Shown here in pieces: positions 8,950-17,526 of a DNA stretch of 39,182 nucleotides; position 1 is the stretch's first letter; every line of letters begins with the position of its first letter. The notes beneath the pieces were generated by a model. That model ran no database searches. It saw nothing but the letters and a program-made list of their open reading frames with translations, and was not told the DNA's origin. Both the position numbers and the translations under genes were made by a program. The stretch covers positions 1 to 39,182 of the forward strand of contig JAOXSG010000185.1 in the NCBI GenBank assembly GCA_025800105.1, read 5' to 3'. This DNA is from Cohaesibacter sp. Lineage in GTDB: Bacteria; Pseudomonadota; Alphaproteobacteria; Rhizobiales; Cohaesibacteraceae.

Positions 8950-9738
8950 ATGGCTGTTATTGATTGGCGGGATTTGAAGCGGGATGCGTTTGCGCCGTCT
9001 CGCATGGCAAAGGCGCTTGTGGTCTTGCCCATTGCGGCGATTGAACAGCATGGCCCGCATTTGCCTGTGGGCACAGATGCTTTTTTGGCGGAAGGCTATC
9101 TTGCGCATTTGCGTGAGGTTTGCCCGGATGATCTGGATTTGATTGTTTTGCCTTTGCAGCAGATTGGCTGGTCAGATGAGCATTTGGACCAGAGTGGCAC
9201 GTTAAGCGCCAGTTGGAAATATTTGCTGCCACTTTGGACGGATTTGCTGCTTTGTGCCAAGCGATGCGGGGCGCGCAAGGTCCTTGTCATCAATAGCCAT
9301 GGGGGCAACAGCCCTTTGATGGATCTTTTGATGCAGGATATGCGTGTGCATCACAAGATGCAGGTCAGCGCCACCAATTGGCTGCGTTTTGGGTTGCCTG
9401 ATGGTCTTTTTGATGTTGATGAACAGGCCTATGGCATTCATGGCGGGGCGATTGAGACATCGATGATGTTGCATCTGCGCCCTGATCTGGTGGATATGGA
9501 TAAATCGGGGGATTTTTCTTCTGCGCAACAAAGGTTGGCCAAAGAGTTTACGCATTTGCGCTTTTATGGTCGCAAGCCCATGGGCTGGATGGCCAGTGAT
9601 CTGAATCAGGAGGGCGTTGTGGGCAATGCCAGCCTTGCCAGTGGGCAAGTGGGTGAGCGTCTGATTGCGCATATTGTTGAGGCTTTTGTGATGTATGCGC
9701 GCGAAATGGCAGAGTTTGATTTGCCCGCCTTGTCTTGA
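8950..9738 (+). CDS. Creatininase-family amidohydrolase
   Basis: Cytosolic metal hydrolase of 262 residues from the creatininase/MftE fold. Likely metal ligands are visible: Glu32 and His34 in IEQHGPHLPVGTD, Asp43 in the same block, His117 in NSHGGN and Glu169 in HGGAIETSMM. The true creatininase motif after the histidine carries a Glu ligand, whereas this protein has HGGN. It therefore belongs with the broader family (mycofactocin-MftE-like, amide or lactam hydrolases), and creatinine is not a safe substrate call. ATG 8950 has GAGGG close in front; the frame is open to 8884 but that leader is not family-like. Stands alone between the dctPQM terminator and copA. Confidence 0.82.
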   Translation: MAVIDWRDLKRDAFAPSRMAKALVVLPIAAIEQHGPHLPVGTDAFLAEGYLAHLREVCPDDLDLIVLPLQQIGWSDEHLDQSGTLSASWKYLLPLWTDLLLCAKRCGARKVLVINSHGGNSPLMDLLMQDMRVHHKMQVSATNWLRFGLPDGLFDVDEQAYGIHGGAIETSMMLHLRPDLVDMDKSGDFSSAQQRLAKEFTHLRFYGRKPMGWMASDLNQEGVVGNASLASGQVGERLIAHIVEAFVMYAREMAEFDLPALS

Positions 9739-9799
9739 CGCTGTTGCTGTTTCTGATCTGTGCATAATGTCGCATCTGTGCTTTTCATGTGATCATGGC

Positions 9800-9830
9800 T
9801 TGACCCTCTAGTCGCTGGAGGCTTTAGATT
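9800..9830 (+). promoter_or_regulatory. CueR/MerR-type copper-responsive promoter
   Basis: A TTGACC -35 (9800-9805) and a TAGATT -10 (9825-9830) are 19 bp apart, the over-long spacing used by MerR-family activators. The spacer holds the dyad ACCCTCTAG-TCG-CTGGAGGCT (7 of 9 pairs), close to the CueR operator of copA promoters. It lies 56 bp before the copA start. No merR-type gene is in the window, so the regulator acts in trans. Confidence 0.75.
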
Positions 9831-9885
9831 TGCTTCTGATTTAGGCTTAGGGCCATGGTTGTTGGTTATAAGGATGTTTGCGCTT

Positions 9886-12147
9886 ATGTCGGCTACAGAT
9901 GCATTGCATGATGGTGCTTCCCATAAAAATAGTCTCTCGCAGAATAGTGTTGAGAAGACCTATATTTTTGATGTGACAGGGATGCATTGTGCGGGCTGTT
10001 CGTCTCGGGTTGAGCGTGTGCTCAATGCCAAGGGCGGGCTTGAGGCCAGTGTCAATCTGGCGCTGGAACGGGCAGATGTGGTCGTAACCGGTGCATATGG
10101 TGCCGATGATGTGAAAGCGATCATTGAGGAGACCGGTTTTGGGGCCAGTTTGCGTCAAGGCTCGATTGCCGAGCGCCAGCAGCAGGCTGATGCGCTGGAT
10201 GTTATGCGAGAGAAAGAAGAGCAGAGCAGTTTTCGCCTTTTTGTCTTTTCGCTTGTTTTGACCCTTCCTTTGGTTGCACCCATGTTTGCGGGCTGGTTCG
10301 GGCTGGATTGGCATGTGGCTCCATGGTGGCAATTGGCTTTGGCTGCGCCTGTGCAGGTGATTGTTGGTCAGCGCTTTTATATCGGGGCTTTTAAGGCACT
10401 GCGCTCCAAGGGGGCCAATATGGATGTGTTGGTGGCGCTTGGCACAAGTGCGGCCTTTTTGTTTTCGTTTTATCAGGTGCTGGCTTTGGGCGATGGCGCG
10501 AAAGGGCATTTATATTTTGAAGCTTCTGCTGCGATTTTGACCCTCATTCTCTTTGGCAAATGGTTGGAAGGGCGTGCGCGACGCTCGGCCTCGGATGCTT
10601 TGCGTGCCTTGATGCAGTTGCGCCCTCAAACTGCGCGTTTGGTGCGCGAAGGGCGGTCTGACCAGGAAGTGGCGCTGGAGCAGGTGCGCAGCGATGATCT
10701 TGTGCGCATTTTGCCCGGCGAGACCGTGCCGGTTGATGGGGTGATTGTTGAAGGCAAGAGCGAGTTTGATGAAGCGCTTTTGTCTGGCGAGAGCTTGCCT
10801 GTTATGCGCGAACAGGGCGGCAAAGTGGTTACAGGAGCGATCAATGGGGTTGGCTCGGTTGTGGTGCGGGTGACGGCTCTTGGTGATGACAGCGTGCTTG
10901 CGCGGATCACGCGCTTGGTCGATGAAGCCCAGACGGGGCGGGCCAAATTGCAAAGTCTGGCGGATCGGGTCTCCAGCATTTTTGTGCCTGTTGTGGTGGC
11001 CTTGTCTTTGCTGACGTTTGCTGGCTGGCTTTTGGCTGGTGGCTCTTTTGAGCAGGCCTTGGTGGCCTGTGTGTCTGTTTTGGTGATTGCCTGTCCTTGT
11101 GCTTTGGGTCTGGCAACGCCAACGGCTTTGGTTGCGGGCACTGGAGCTGCCGCACGGCAGGGGATTTTGATTCGCGATATTGATGCTCTGGAAGAGGTGC
11201 GCAAGATTGATCAGGTTTGGTTTGACAAAACGGGTACGCTGACCATGGGGCAGCCTGCTTTGGTGCATCTTGCCTGTTATGAGGATTGGCGAAAAGAGGA
11301 TATTTTGCGCCTTGTCGGGGCCGTGCAAAGTCAAAGTGAGCATCCGTTGGCAAAAGCCAGTGTTGTAGCGGCGAAAGAGGTGATGGACCCATCTTTATCT
11401 GTGCGTGATGTGGTTGCTCATGTGGGGCAAGGGGTTGCCGCGCAGATTGATGGCAAAGAGATGCTGATTGGTAAGGCCAATTTTTTGCAGCAAAGCGGTA
11501 TTCCTTTGCAAGAAGCGCAAAGTCAGGCTGATCAGGCAAAAGTCGAGGGTCATAGTGTGAGCTATGTTGCACTGGATGGTGTGCTGATTGCGCTGCTCTC
11601 TTTTGCAGATCCTGTGCGTCCAAGCAGTAAAGCTGCCATTTCAGCCCTGAAAGGTCTGGGTCTCGGTGCCAATATGCTGAGCGGTGACAATAGTGCGGTT
11701 GCCAAACGGGTGGGGGATGCGCTTGGTCTGGATGAGAGCAAGGGTGAAATGAGCCCCCATGGCAAGTTGGATCATTTGAAAGGCTTGCAAACCAAAGGGC
11801 ATCATGTGGCAATGGTTGGAGATGGTTTGAATGATGCGCCGGCGCTTGCGCAAGCCAATCTTGGCATTGCCATGGGGTCCGGGACGGATGTTGCCATTGG
11901 GGCGGCATCCATTACCCTGATGCGGCCTGATCCACGGCTTGTGGCCAGTGCTTTGGACATTGCCAATAAGACATATGCCAAGATCTGGCAAAATCTGTTT
12001 TGGGCTTTCATTTATAATGTGATTGGTCTGCCATTGGCCGCTTTTGGCTTTCTCAATCCGGCTTTGGCCGGAGCTGCGATGGCTTTGTCGTCGGTCTCTG
12101 TTGTCAGCAATGCTTTGCTGTTGCGCCGCTGGAAAGTGACGGATTAG
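9886..12147 (+). CDS. copA: Copper-exporting P1B-type ATPase, CopA
   Basis: Inner-membrane Cu(I) efflux pump of 753 residues. One N-terminal heavy-metal-binding domain carries GMHCAGC (Cys35, Cys38). Eight hydrophobic helices are expected, with the transport site CPC at 403-405 in IACPCALGLATPTA. The ATPase part has the phosphorylation motif DKTGTLTMG (Asp447), the P1B signature SEHPLAKA and the hinge GDGLNDAPA near residue 645. CPC with these motifs indicates Cu(I)/Ag(I) specificity. Two further upstream in-frame starts exist (TTG 9859, ATG 9874). ATG 9886 gives MSATDALHD and ATG 9874 has AAGG directly adjacent, so the start is uncertain by 4 codons. Preceded by a CueR-type promoter. Confidence 0.95.
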   Translation: MSATDALHDGASHKNSLSQNSVEKTYIFDVTGMHCAGCSSRVERVLNAKGGLEASVNLALERADVVVTGAYGADDVKAIIEETGFGASLRQGSIAERQQQADALDVMREKEEQSSFRLFVFSLVLTLPLVAPMFAGWFGLDWHVAPWWQLALAAPVQVIVGQRFYIGAFKALRSKGANMDVLVALGTSAAFLFSFYQVLALGDGAKGHLYFEASAAILTLILFGKWLEGRARRSASDALRALMQLRPQTARLVREGRSDQEVALEQVRSDDLVRILPGETVPVDGVIVEGKSEFDEALLSGESLPVMREQGGKVVTGAINGVGSVVVRVTALGDDSVLARITRLVDEAQTGRAKLQSLADRVSSIFVPVVVALSLLTFAGWLLAGGSFEQALVACVSVLVIACPCALGLATPTALVAGTGAAARQGILIRDIDALEEVRKIDQVWFDKTGTLTMGQPALVHLACYEDWRKEDILRLVGAVQSQSEHPLAKASVVAAKEVMDPSLSVRDVVAHVGQGVAAQIDGKEMLIGKANFLQQSGIPLQEAQSQADQAKVEGHSVSYVALDGVLIALLSFADPVRPSSKAAISALKGLGLGANMLSGDNSAVAKRVGDALGLDESKGEMSPHGKLDHLKGLQTKGHHVAMVGDGLNDAPALAQANLGIAMGSGTDVAIGAASITLMRPDPRLVASALDIANKTYAKIWQNLFWAFIYNVIGLPLAAFGFLNPALAGAAMALSSVSVVSNALLLRRWKVTD

Positions 12148-12163
12148 ACGAAATAAAATAAAG

Positions 12164-12196
12164 AAACCCCGCAAGATATGTTCTTTGCGGGGTTTT
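12164..12196. terminator. Bidirectional terminator between copA and ldh
   Basis: AAACCCCGCAAGA / TCTTTGCGGGGTTTTT with a 4-5 base loop. It has T-runs on both strands between two convergent genes (stops at 12147 and 12202). Confidence 0.88.
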
Positions 12197-12201
12197 TGAC
12201 T

Positions 12202-13266
12202 TTATCGGCCGAAAATGTCTTGCGCCATTTGGTCAGCAATCAGGCCGGTTGGCTGGTTTGTGACCTCTGCCTTTTGGAAAATCTGGCGCAAGGTTTCGCC
12301 AATTGCGATGGTTTTATCGGTGGCTTCCTGTCTGGTTTGCGGTGTGTTTTCTGCCATGGCCACGGCAATCACACCACCGGCATTGATGACGTAATCGGGG
12401 GCATAGAGGATGTCTGCCTCTTTAAGGGTTGCATCATGCTCGGCGCTTAACAGCTGGTTGTTGGCTGCTCCTGCAACGATTTTTGCCTTGATCTTTGGAA
12501 TGGTCTGCGTGTTGAGGCCTGCGCCCAGTGCACAAGGGGCAAAGATATCGCATTCCACTTCATGGGCCTGATCCGGTGTGCACATGGTGGCATCAAAGGC
12601 GTTGATTGCTCTGTCCAGATTGGGTTTATGGACATCTGAGACAATCAGGATTGCGCCTTCCTCATGCAAATGGTTGGCGAGGCGAAAGCCGACATTGCCA
12701 AGGCCCTGAATGCTGATCCGCAAACCTTTTAAATTGCTGCTGCCAAACTGATGGGCTGCTGCCGCTTTGATGCCATGATAGGTGCCAAGTGCGGTATAGG
12801 GGGAAGGATCGCCAAGGCCTCTATTTGAGGTGCCGCTGATATTGGGGGCAATTTGCGCCATATGCTCGGCATCTTGTGCGGTGATGCCCACATCTTCTGC
12901 GGTGATGTAAGTCTCTGCCAGACATTTGACATGGCGGGCAAACGCTTCGATGAGCTGCGGGCTTTTATCCTTATGCGGATCGGCAATGATCACCGATTTG
13001 CCGCCGCCATGGGCAAGGCCTGCCAAGGCATTTTTATAGGTCATGCCACGAGACAGACGCAGCGCATCTGTCAACGCCTCAAGGGAGCTGGCATATGGCC
13101 ACATCCGGCAGCCGCCAATGGCGGGGCCTAGATTGGTGTTGTGCACGGCAATGATGGCTTTGAGGCCATTTTTCTTGTCTGCACAAAACAGAACCTGTTC
13201 GTGATCATCAAATTCAGGGTGATCAAATGTCACAGCCATGTCGAAAGTCTCTGGAATAAGTGTCAT
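12202..13266 (-). CDS. Leucine/phenylalanine/valine dehydrogenase family
   Basis: NAD-dependent amino acid dehydrogenase of 354 residues, catalysing reversible oxidative deamination of a branched-chain or aromatic amino acid. The N-terminal catalytic domain has Lys78 in MTYKNALAGL and Lys90 in HGGGKSVI, the two conserved lysines of the family. AEDVGI contains the proton-relay Asp125. The Rossmann nucleotide site is GLGNVG (188-193). NISGTSNRGLGDPSPYTA is typical of leucine dehydrogenases. GAGGAAG lies just before the ATG; an ATG nine codons in is the alternative. Whether leucine, valine or phenylalanine is preferred cannot be told from these motifs. Convergent with copA, divergent from the DUF1007 gene. 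Confidence 0.88.
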   Translation of the reverse strand: MTLIPETFDMAVTFDHPEFDDHEQVLFCADKKNGLKAIIAVHNTNLGPAIGGCRMWPYASSLEALTDALRLSRGMTYKNALAGLAHGGGKSVIIADPHKDKSPQLIEAFARHVKCLAETYITAEDVGITAQDAEHMAQIAPNISGTSNRGLGDPSPYTALGTYHGIKAAAAHQFGSSNLKGLRISIQGLGNVGFRLANHLHEEGAILIVSDVHKPNLDRAINAFDATMCTPDQAHEVECDIFAPCALGAGLNTQTIPKIKAKIVAGAANNQLLSAEHDATLKEADILYAPDYVINAGGVIAVAMAENTPQTRQEATDKTIAIGETLRQIFQKAEVTNQPTGLIADQMAQDIFGR

Positions 13267-13492
13267 GTCTTCCTCGAAATTGCCGGTTTTGAGGAATTAT
13301 CTCCCGATTTTGGGAATATAATGTCTTATTTTCTCATTTCTTGCGGTTTTTTGATGCTATTTTGTTTCTGAAATCAATAAGATTGCATTGAATTATTCCT
13401 GTGGTTGACAGATGGTGTCATCTTGTTGCCAGACTTTGCTGCAAGATAAGGTCGGTTATTCTGTGATACGTGATTATACGAAAGAGAGCCTG

Positions 13493-14176
13493 ATGAGAAA
13501 AGCATCCTTGATTGCAATGGGGGTGGCATGTGTTGCTGGTCTTTTGGGCTCTGTTGGTCAGGCTTTGGCTCATCCCCATGTCTGGGTGAGTGTGCGCACC
13601 GAGCTTGTTATGGATGGCAGTATGGTGAGCGCCATTCGTCATCATTGGCTGTTTGATGATGCATTTAGCGCCTTTGCCACCCAAGGGTTGGATGAAAATG
13701 GCGACGGCATTTTGTCTCGCGAAGAATTGCAGCCTCTGGCCAAGGTGAATGTCGAATCTTTGTCTGACTATGATTATTTCAGCGATCTTTATGTGAAAAG
13801 CGCGTCGGATGATGAGGACTTGGCTTTTAGTGATCCGAGCGACTATTGGCTGACTATGGAAAAAGGCCAGCTGGAGCTGCATTTCACGTTGCCTGTTGTC
13901 AAACAATTGGATGCCAAGGCGGAGCTGCTTTTGGATGTGTATGATCCAAGCCTGTTTGTGGATTTTTCTTTTGCGAAAGACAAGAGTGTGACCTTGGTGG
14001 ATGGTGGCAATGATGGTGGCAAAGGCTGCTCTTTTGAGGTGAAAAAGCCCGAAGCACTGGATGAGGCAACGATGAATTTGTTGTCGCAAATTCCTGCCAG
14101 CCAGCGTGATCTTCCTGAAGATTTGATGAAAATGACGGCCACGCTGGCCAATCAGGTATCTCTGACATGCAAATAA
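13493..14176 (+). CDS. DUF1007 periplasmic protein, ZevA-like
   Basis: Secreted protein of 227 residues with a Sec signal peptide ending near residue 26. The mature protein starts HPHVWVSV, the hallmark of DUF1007. An EF-hand-like loop lies at 67-78 (DENGDGILSREE), with the spacing of a calcium site. Members of this family sit beside NicO-type metal permeases; in Haemophilus influenzae the pair ZevA/ZevB serves zinc uptake. Here the next gene is such a permease and overlaps the end of this one by 10 bases, so they are co-translated. AAAGAGAG precedes ATG 13493; the open frame continues upstream to 13412 without a recognisable start. The metal (Zn, Ni or Co) is not fixed by sequence. Confidence 0.85.
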   Translation: MRKASLIAMGVACVAGLLGSVGQALAHPHVWVSVRTELVMDGSMVSAIRHHWLFDDAFSAFATQGLDENGDGILSREELQPLAKVNVESLSDYDYFSDLYVKSASDDEDLAFSDPSDYWLTMEKGQLELHFTLPVVKQLDAKAELLLDVYDPSLFVDFSFAKDKSVTLVDGGNDGGKGCSFEVKKPEALDEATMNLLSQIPASQRDLPEDLMKMTATLANQVSLTCK

Positions 14177-15204
14177 GAAGCGCTTGGGCTTTTGTGCTTT
14201 TCGCCGCCTTGATTGCCATGGCGGGTCTGGCCAACTCTGCTTTGGCCGCATCCTCCCCCTTTGGGGTTGCTTTGCCCGAAAGTGGTGGTGTTGCTCATGC
14301 CGGGCTTTGGGGTGAGGTGCAGGGATGGATCCTTGCGTGTCAGGCCGATTTTTATCTGGCTTTGAAGGATATGGTGCGCGCCATTGATGAAGAGCCGAGT
14401 GCTTTGATGGCCTTGTTGGGTTTGTCTTTTGCCTATGGGGCGTTTCATGCGGCAGGGCCGGGGCATGGCAAAGTTGTTCTGACGACTTATTTGTTTGCTT
14501 CGGGGGCGACAGCGCGGCGCGGGGCTTTGCTGGCGCTTATTGCCGCGCTGGTGCAGGCCAGTGTTGCGGTCGGCTTGATTGCTGTTGCTGCTCTTTTGCT
14601 GAATTTGACATCGTTTGTTATTACCCAGACCGCCCAGTTTTTGGAATTGGCCTCTTATGCGCTGTTTGTTCTGTTGGGCTTTTGGCTTTTGAGCCGAGCA
14701 TGGCGAGCGGCTTTTGCCATGACAGAGAAGCTGGGTGATCACTCTCACCACAATCACTCTCATGGTCACCATCACCACCATGATCATAGCCATCATCACC
14801 ATCATCACCATGATCATGAGGATGGATCCTGTTCTTGCGGGCATAGTCATGCCCCCAGCCTTGAAATGGCCGATCAGGCGCGCTCTTTCAAAGCCATGGC
14901 TTTGGCTGTTTTTTCGATGGGGTTGCGGCCTTGTTCCGGTGCCTTGATTGTTTTGGTTTTTGCTCTGTCCCAGCAGGTTTTTTGGGCCGGGATACTGTCC
15001 GCCTATGCAATGGGGGTTGGCACGGGTTTGACCATTGCTGTGCTGGCCTTATTTGCGGTTTATGCCCGGCATGTGTCGCAAAAGATTGCGATGCGCGGTT
15101 TGTCACATCGTGCTTTTGACTGGCTTGGGGTCGGCATTCTGGCCTTTGCCGGGCTGATCGTGGCGGCGTTTGGCGGGCTGTTGCTGGCGGCCAATCTTTT
15201 GTGA
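14167..15204 (+). CDS. NicO-family (HoxN/NixA/RcnA-like) metal permease, ZevB-like
   Basis: Inner-membrane protein of 345 residues: signal-like N-terminus, then about six further helices. The metal-pathway motif HAAGPGHGK at 94-102 is typical of the NicO/RcnA branch. A long cytoplasmic loop (192-228) contains about 21 histidines in 37 residues plus a C-S-C pair. Loops of this type bind Ni, Co or Zn. A second NicO motif, MGLRPCSGALIVL, follows at about 250-265. The start overlaps the DUF1007 gene by 10 bases. Paired as here it resembles ZevB (zinc), but NicO proteins also export or import nickel and cobalt, so direction and metal are open. Confidence 0.87.
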   Translation: MQIRSAWAFVLFAALIAMAGLANSALAASSPFGVALPESGGVAHAGLWGEVQGWILACQADFYLALKDMVRAIDEEPSALMALLGLSFAYGAFHAAGPGHGKVVLTTYLFASGATARRGALLALIAALVQASVAVGLIAVAALLLNLTSFVITQTAQFLELASYALFVLLGFWLLSRAWRAAFAMTEKLGDHSHHNHSHGHHHHHDHSHHHHHHHDHEDGSCSCGHSHAPSLEMADQARSFKAMALAVFSMGLRPCSGALIVLVFALSQQVFWAGILSAYAMGVGTGLTIAVLALFAVYARHVSQKIAMRGLSHRAFDWLGVGILAFAGLIVAAFGGLLLAANLL

Positions 15205-15222
15205 GGCTTATGATTTTACGTC

Positions 15223-15948
15223 TTAATCCAGAGCGGGCGGCTTGAGGCTTGGTTCGTCATTTTGCGGGGAAATCAGGCCCATTTCCATGGCAATATGGGT
15301 GAGCTGGGCGGCATTGCCGCCACCTATTTTTTCGCGCATACGCTGGCGATGGCTCTCGACCGTGCGCACTCCGATGCCCAAATCCTGAGCTATTTCCTTA
15401 TTGGCTTTGCCATTGGCAATGCCCAGCAAAACATCGCGTTCGCGATCGGTCAAATTGTAAGGATTTGGATCGTTTTTTTCTGTCTCTTCTTTAAGAGCAG
15501 AGAGGGAGACATTTTTTGAAAAATAAAAACCTCCGGCGGCAACGGATGCGATGGCAGAGACCATGCCTTGGGTGCAGACATCCTTGAGCAAAAAGCCGTT
15601 GGCACCGGTTGCCATTGCGGCTTGCACATATTCGGGATTGTCATACATGCTCAAGAACAGAATGCCACATGTTCTGTTATGCTGGCGAATGACTTTGGCC
15701 GCTTCCAGTCCGTTCATATGGGGCATGGAAATGTCTAAAATGACAATATCAGGATGATATAGGCGTGTATAATCAATGGCTTGCTGGCCATTTTCGGCTT
15801 CAGCGACGATTTCGAGATTGTCTTCCAGTTCCAGTCGGGCGCGGATGCCATCACGGACTAGAGCATGGTCATCGGCAATCACAATGCGCAATTTGCCCGG
15901 CCTTTGCTCCTGCCTTTTTGGCATGGTGTCTGGTGCTGGTTTGACCAT
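15223..15948 (-). CDS. NarL/FixJ-family response regulator
   Basis: Two-domain regulator of 241 residues. The receiver domain (about 20-135) has the acidic pair IADDHAL, phospho-acceptor Asp72 in VILDISMPHMNG and the K-x-V end motif FLLKDV. The LuxR-type HTH (about 175-235) has LTDRERDVLLGIANGKANKEIA and VGVRTVESHR-like residues (GIGVRTVESHRQRM). Its kinase gene ends 48 bases upstream on the same strand, so the two form one operon. It probably controls the divergent TakP-like TRAP operon that starts at 17527. Convergent with the NicO gene, only 18 bases apart. Confidence 0.92.
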   Translation of the reverse strand: MVKPAPDTMPKRQEQRPGKLRIVIADDHALVRDGIRARLELEDNLEIVAEAENGQQAIDYTRLYHPDIVILDISMPHMNGLEAAKVIRQHNRTCGILFLSMYDNPEYVQAAMATGANGFLLKDVCTQGMVSAIASVAAGGFYFSKNVSLSALKEETEKNDPNPYNLTDRERDVLLGIANGKANKEIAQDLGIGVRTVESHRQRMREKIGGGNAAQLTHIAMEMGLISPQNDEPSLKPPALD

Positions 15949-15996
15949 TTTTTTATCTCATTGATCTTTATTTGGATCTCATGCTGGCTCTTGATC

Positions 15997-17394
15997 CTAG
16001 CTTTGCGGCAAGTTGGCGAATAATTCAAGCCCCCCGGATGTGGCATTTCGAAGGGTAAGGCTGCCGCCATGGCTTTCTATGCGTTCATGCATGTTGCGCA
16101 AACCAAGGCCTTCATTGCTCAAGGGTTTGTCGGGTTGGGGCAGACCTTTGCCATTGTCGCGAATGGCAAGAGCGACCATCTGCTTGGCGTCTTCGACCCG
16201 CAAATGGATTTCTACCCTGTCGGCTTGCGCATGGCGTGCGACATTGGTCAGGGCTTCCTGTACCACACGATAAAGGGCAATTTTGGCGCTTTCTTCCAGC
16301 CGGTCGCCGATGGGGCTGGTTTTGACAAGGGTTTGGATTTGGGTGCTTTCCTCAAAATCGCGTCCCAGATCGCGAATGGCCGCAGCAAGGCCCATATTGT
16401 CCAAAGCAGAGGGGTGCAAATCTTTTGACAAACGTCTGACATCGGCAATGGAGGTGTCGAGGATGGAGAGACTTTTTTCCAGCAATGAGAAGGTTTTTTC
16501 TGCACGGGGAACTCTGTCCATGGCCATTTCCAGCCGATGACGAATGGAGACCAGCAATTGCCCAAGACCATCATGTAAATCACTGGAGACGCGTTTGCGC
16601 TCTTCTTCCTGCACATCGACAATGCGTTTGGTCAGGGCTTTGAGGCGGGCATCGGCGAGTTTGTGTTCGCTATAATGCAGGGCACCGATGGAAATGGCGA
16701 CAACGAGAACTGCGACAAGAGAAATCAGAAACAGGATGGTCTCGGTCTTGCGGATGGAGGCGCGCATATCCGCCTCAAAGGCAGAGACTTCTTTGTCGAT
16801 ATCGTCCAGATATAGGCCGGTTCCGATCATCCAGCCCCATTTGGGCAAATAGGCGGCATAGCCCATCTTATGTCCCGGTTTTCCGGTGGCGGGATTGTTC
16901 CATAAATAGGTGTGATAATCGCCGCCATTGACGGCCTTTTTCATCAATTGCTGGATGACGAAATTGTTCTCTTCATCCTTTAAATACCAAAGATTGGTGC
17001 CGACCAATTGTGGGGAGGGAGGATGGACCAGAGCGGTGCCAGCACGATCATAGGCAAAGAAATAGCCATTTTGTGAGAAGCTCAGATTATGCAGGATTGT
17101 CTTGGCTATCTTTTGGGCTTGCCATGGTCTGTCATTGTCTTGCTGATAGATATGGTCGATGGCTTTGAGGGCAAGACTTATATAATTGGCCAATTCCTGT
17201 TTTTTTGTTTCACGGATGCGTTTTTCAATCAATTTGCTTTCGGTTTCGATCAGTGAGGTTGATTCCTGATGGATGATTAATCCGGTGACAAAGGAGACAG
17301 CGACAATGGGCAGGACAGCAATTAGGAGTATTTTTATTTTGAAGGGCAATTTACCGTTGGCAGGCGGTCTGTTTTGTGGTCGTATCCTAGGCAT
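15997..17394 (-). CDS. Cache-domain sensor histidine kinase, HisKA_3 type
   Basis: Membrane kinase of 465 residues. TM1 is about 21-42. The periplasmic single-Cache domain (about 45-215) includes FSQNGYFFAYDRAGTALVHP and GYAAYLPKWGWMIGTGLYLDDI, the sCache_2 signature seen in organic-acid sensors. TM2 is about 218-240. The HisKA_3 dimerisation domain has His274 in SSDLHDGLGQLL, followed by an ATPase domain with DNGKGLPQ and GLGLRNMHERI. The NarL-type regulator follows directly. Divergent from a TakP-like receptor gene, so a 2-oxoacid or monocarboxylate is a plausible ligand. This is inference; comparable kinase/regulator pairs control monocarboxylate uptake in rhizobia (MctSR). Confidence 0.9.
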   Translation of the reverse strand: MPRIRPQNRPPANGKLPFKIKILLIAVLPIVAVSFVTGLIIHQESTSLIETESKLIEKRIRETKKQELANYISLALKAIDHIYQQDNDRPWQAQKIAKTILHNLSFSQNGYFFAYDRAGTALVHPPSPQLVGTNLWYLKDEENNFVIQQLMKKAVNGGDYHTYLWNNPATGKPGHKMGYAAYLPKWGWMIGTGLYLDDIDKEVSAFEADMRASIRKTETILFLISLVAVLVVAISIGALHYSEHKLADARLKALTKRIVDVQEEERKRVSSDLHDGLGQLLVSIRHRLEMAMDRVPRAEKTFSLLEKSLSILDTSIADVRRLSKDLHPSALDNMGLAAAIRDLGRDFEESTQIQTLVKTSPIGDRLEESAKIALYRVVQEALTNVARHAQADRVEIHLRVEDAKQMVALAIRDNGKGLPQPDKPLSNEGLGLRNMHERIESHGGSLTLRNATSGGLELFANLPQS

Positions 17395-17526
17395 GTTGCG
17401 CCCTCTTGTGGTTGTTTTGCGTAGTTTTACGGAAAAAATGTCGTTTAAACTACACTAGTCTGCCCCATGGCGTTTCGTTAAGCACTAGAAAGGCCCAAAA
17501 CGGGCTTTGCAATCCATTCCAGATGA

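Noticed and set aside
10907..11908. Antisense open frame opposite copA
   Set aside because: Pro/Gln/His-rich shadow of a GC-biased gene; the sense frame has every P1B-ATPase motif.
14743..14820. CAT/CAC-rich tract as a possible microsatellite
   Set aside because: It is in frame and encodes the His-rich metal loop of the NicO-type permease, a known feature of the family.
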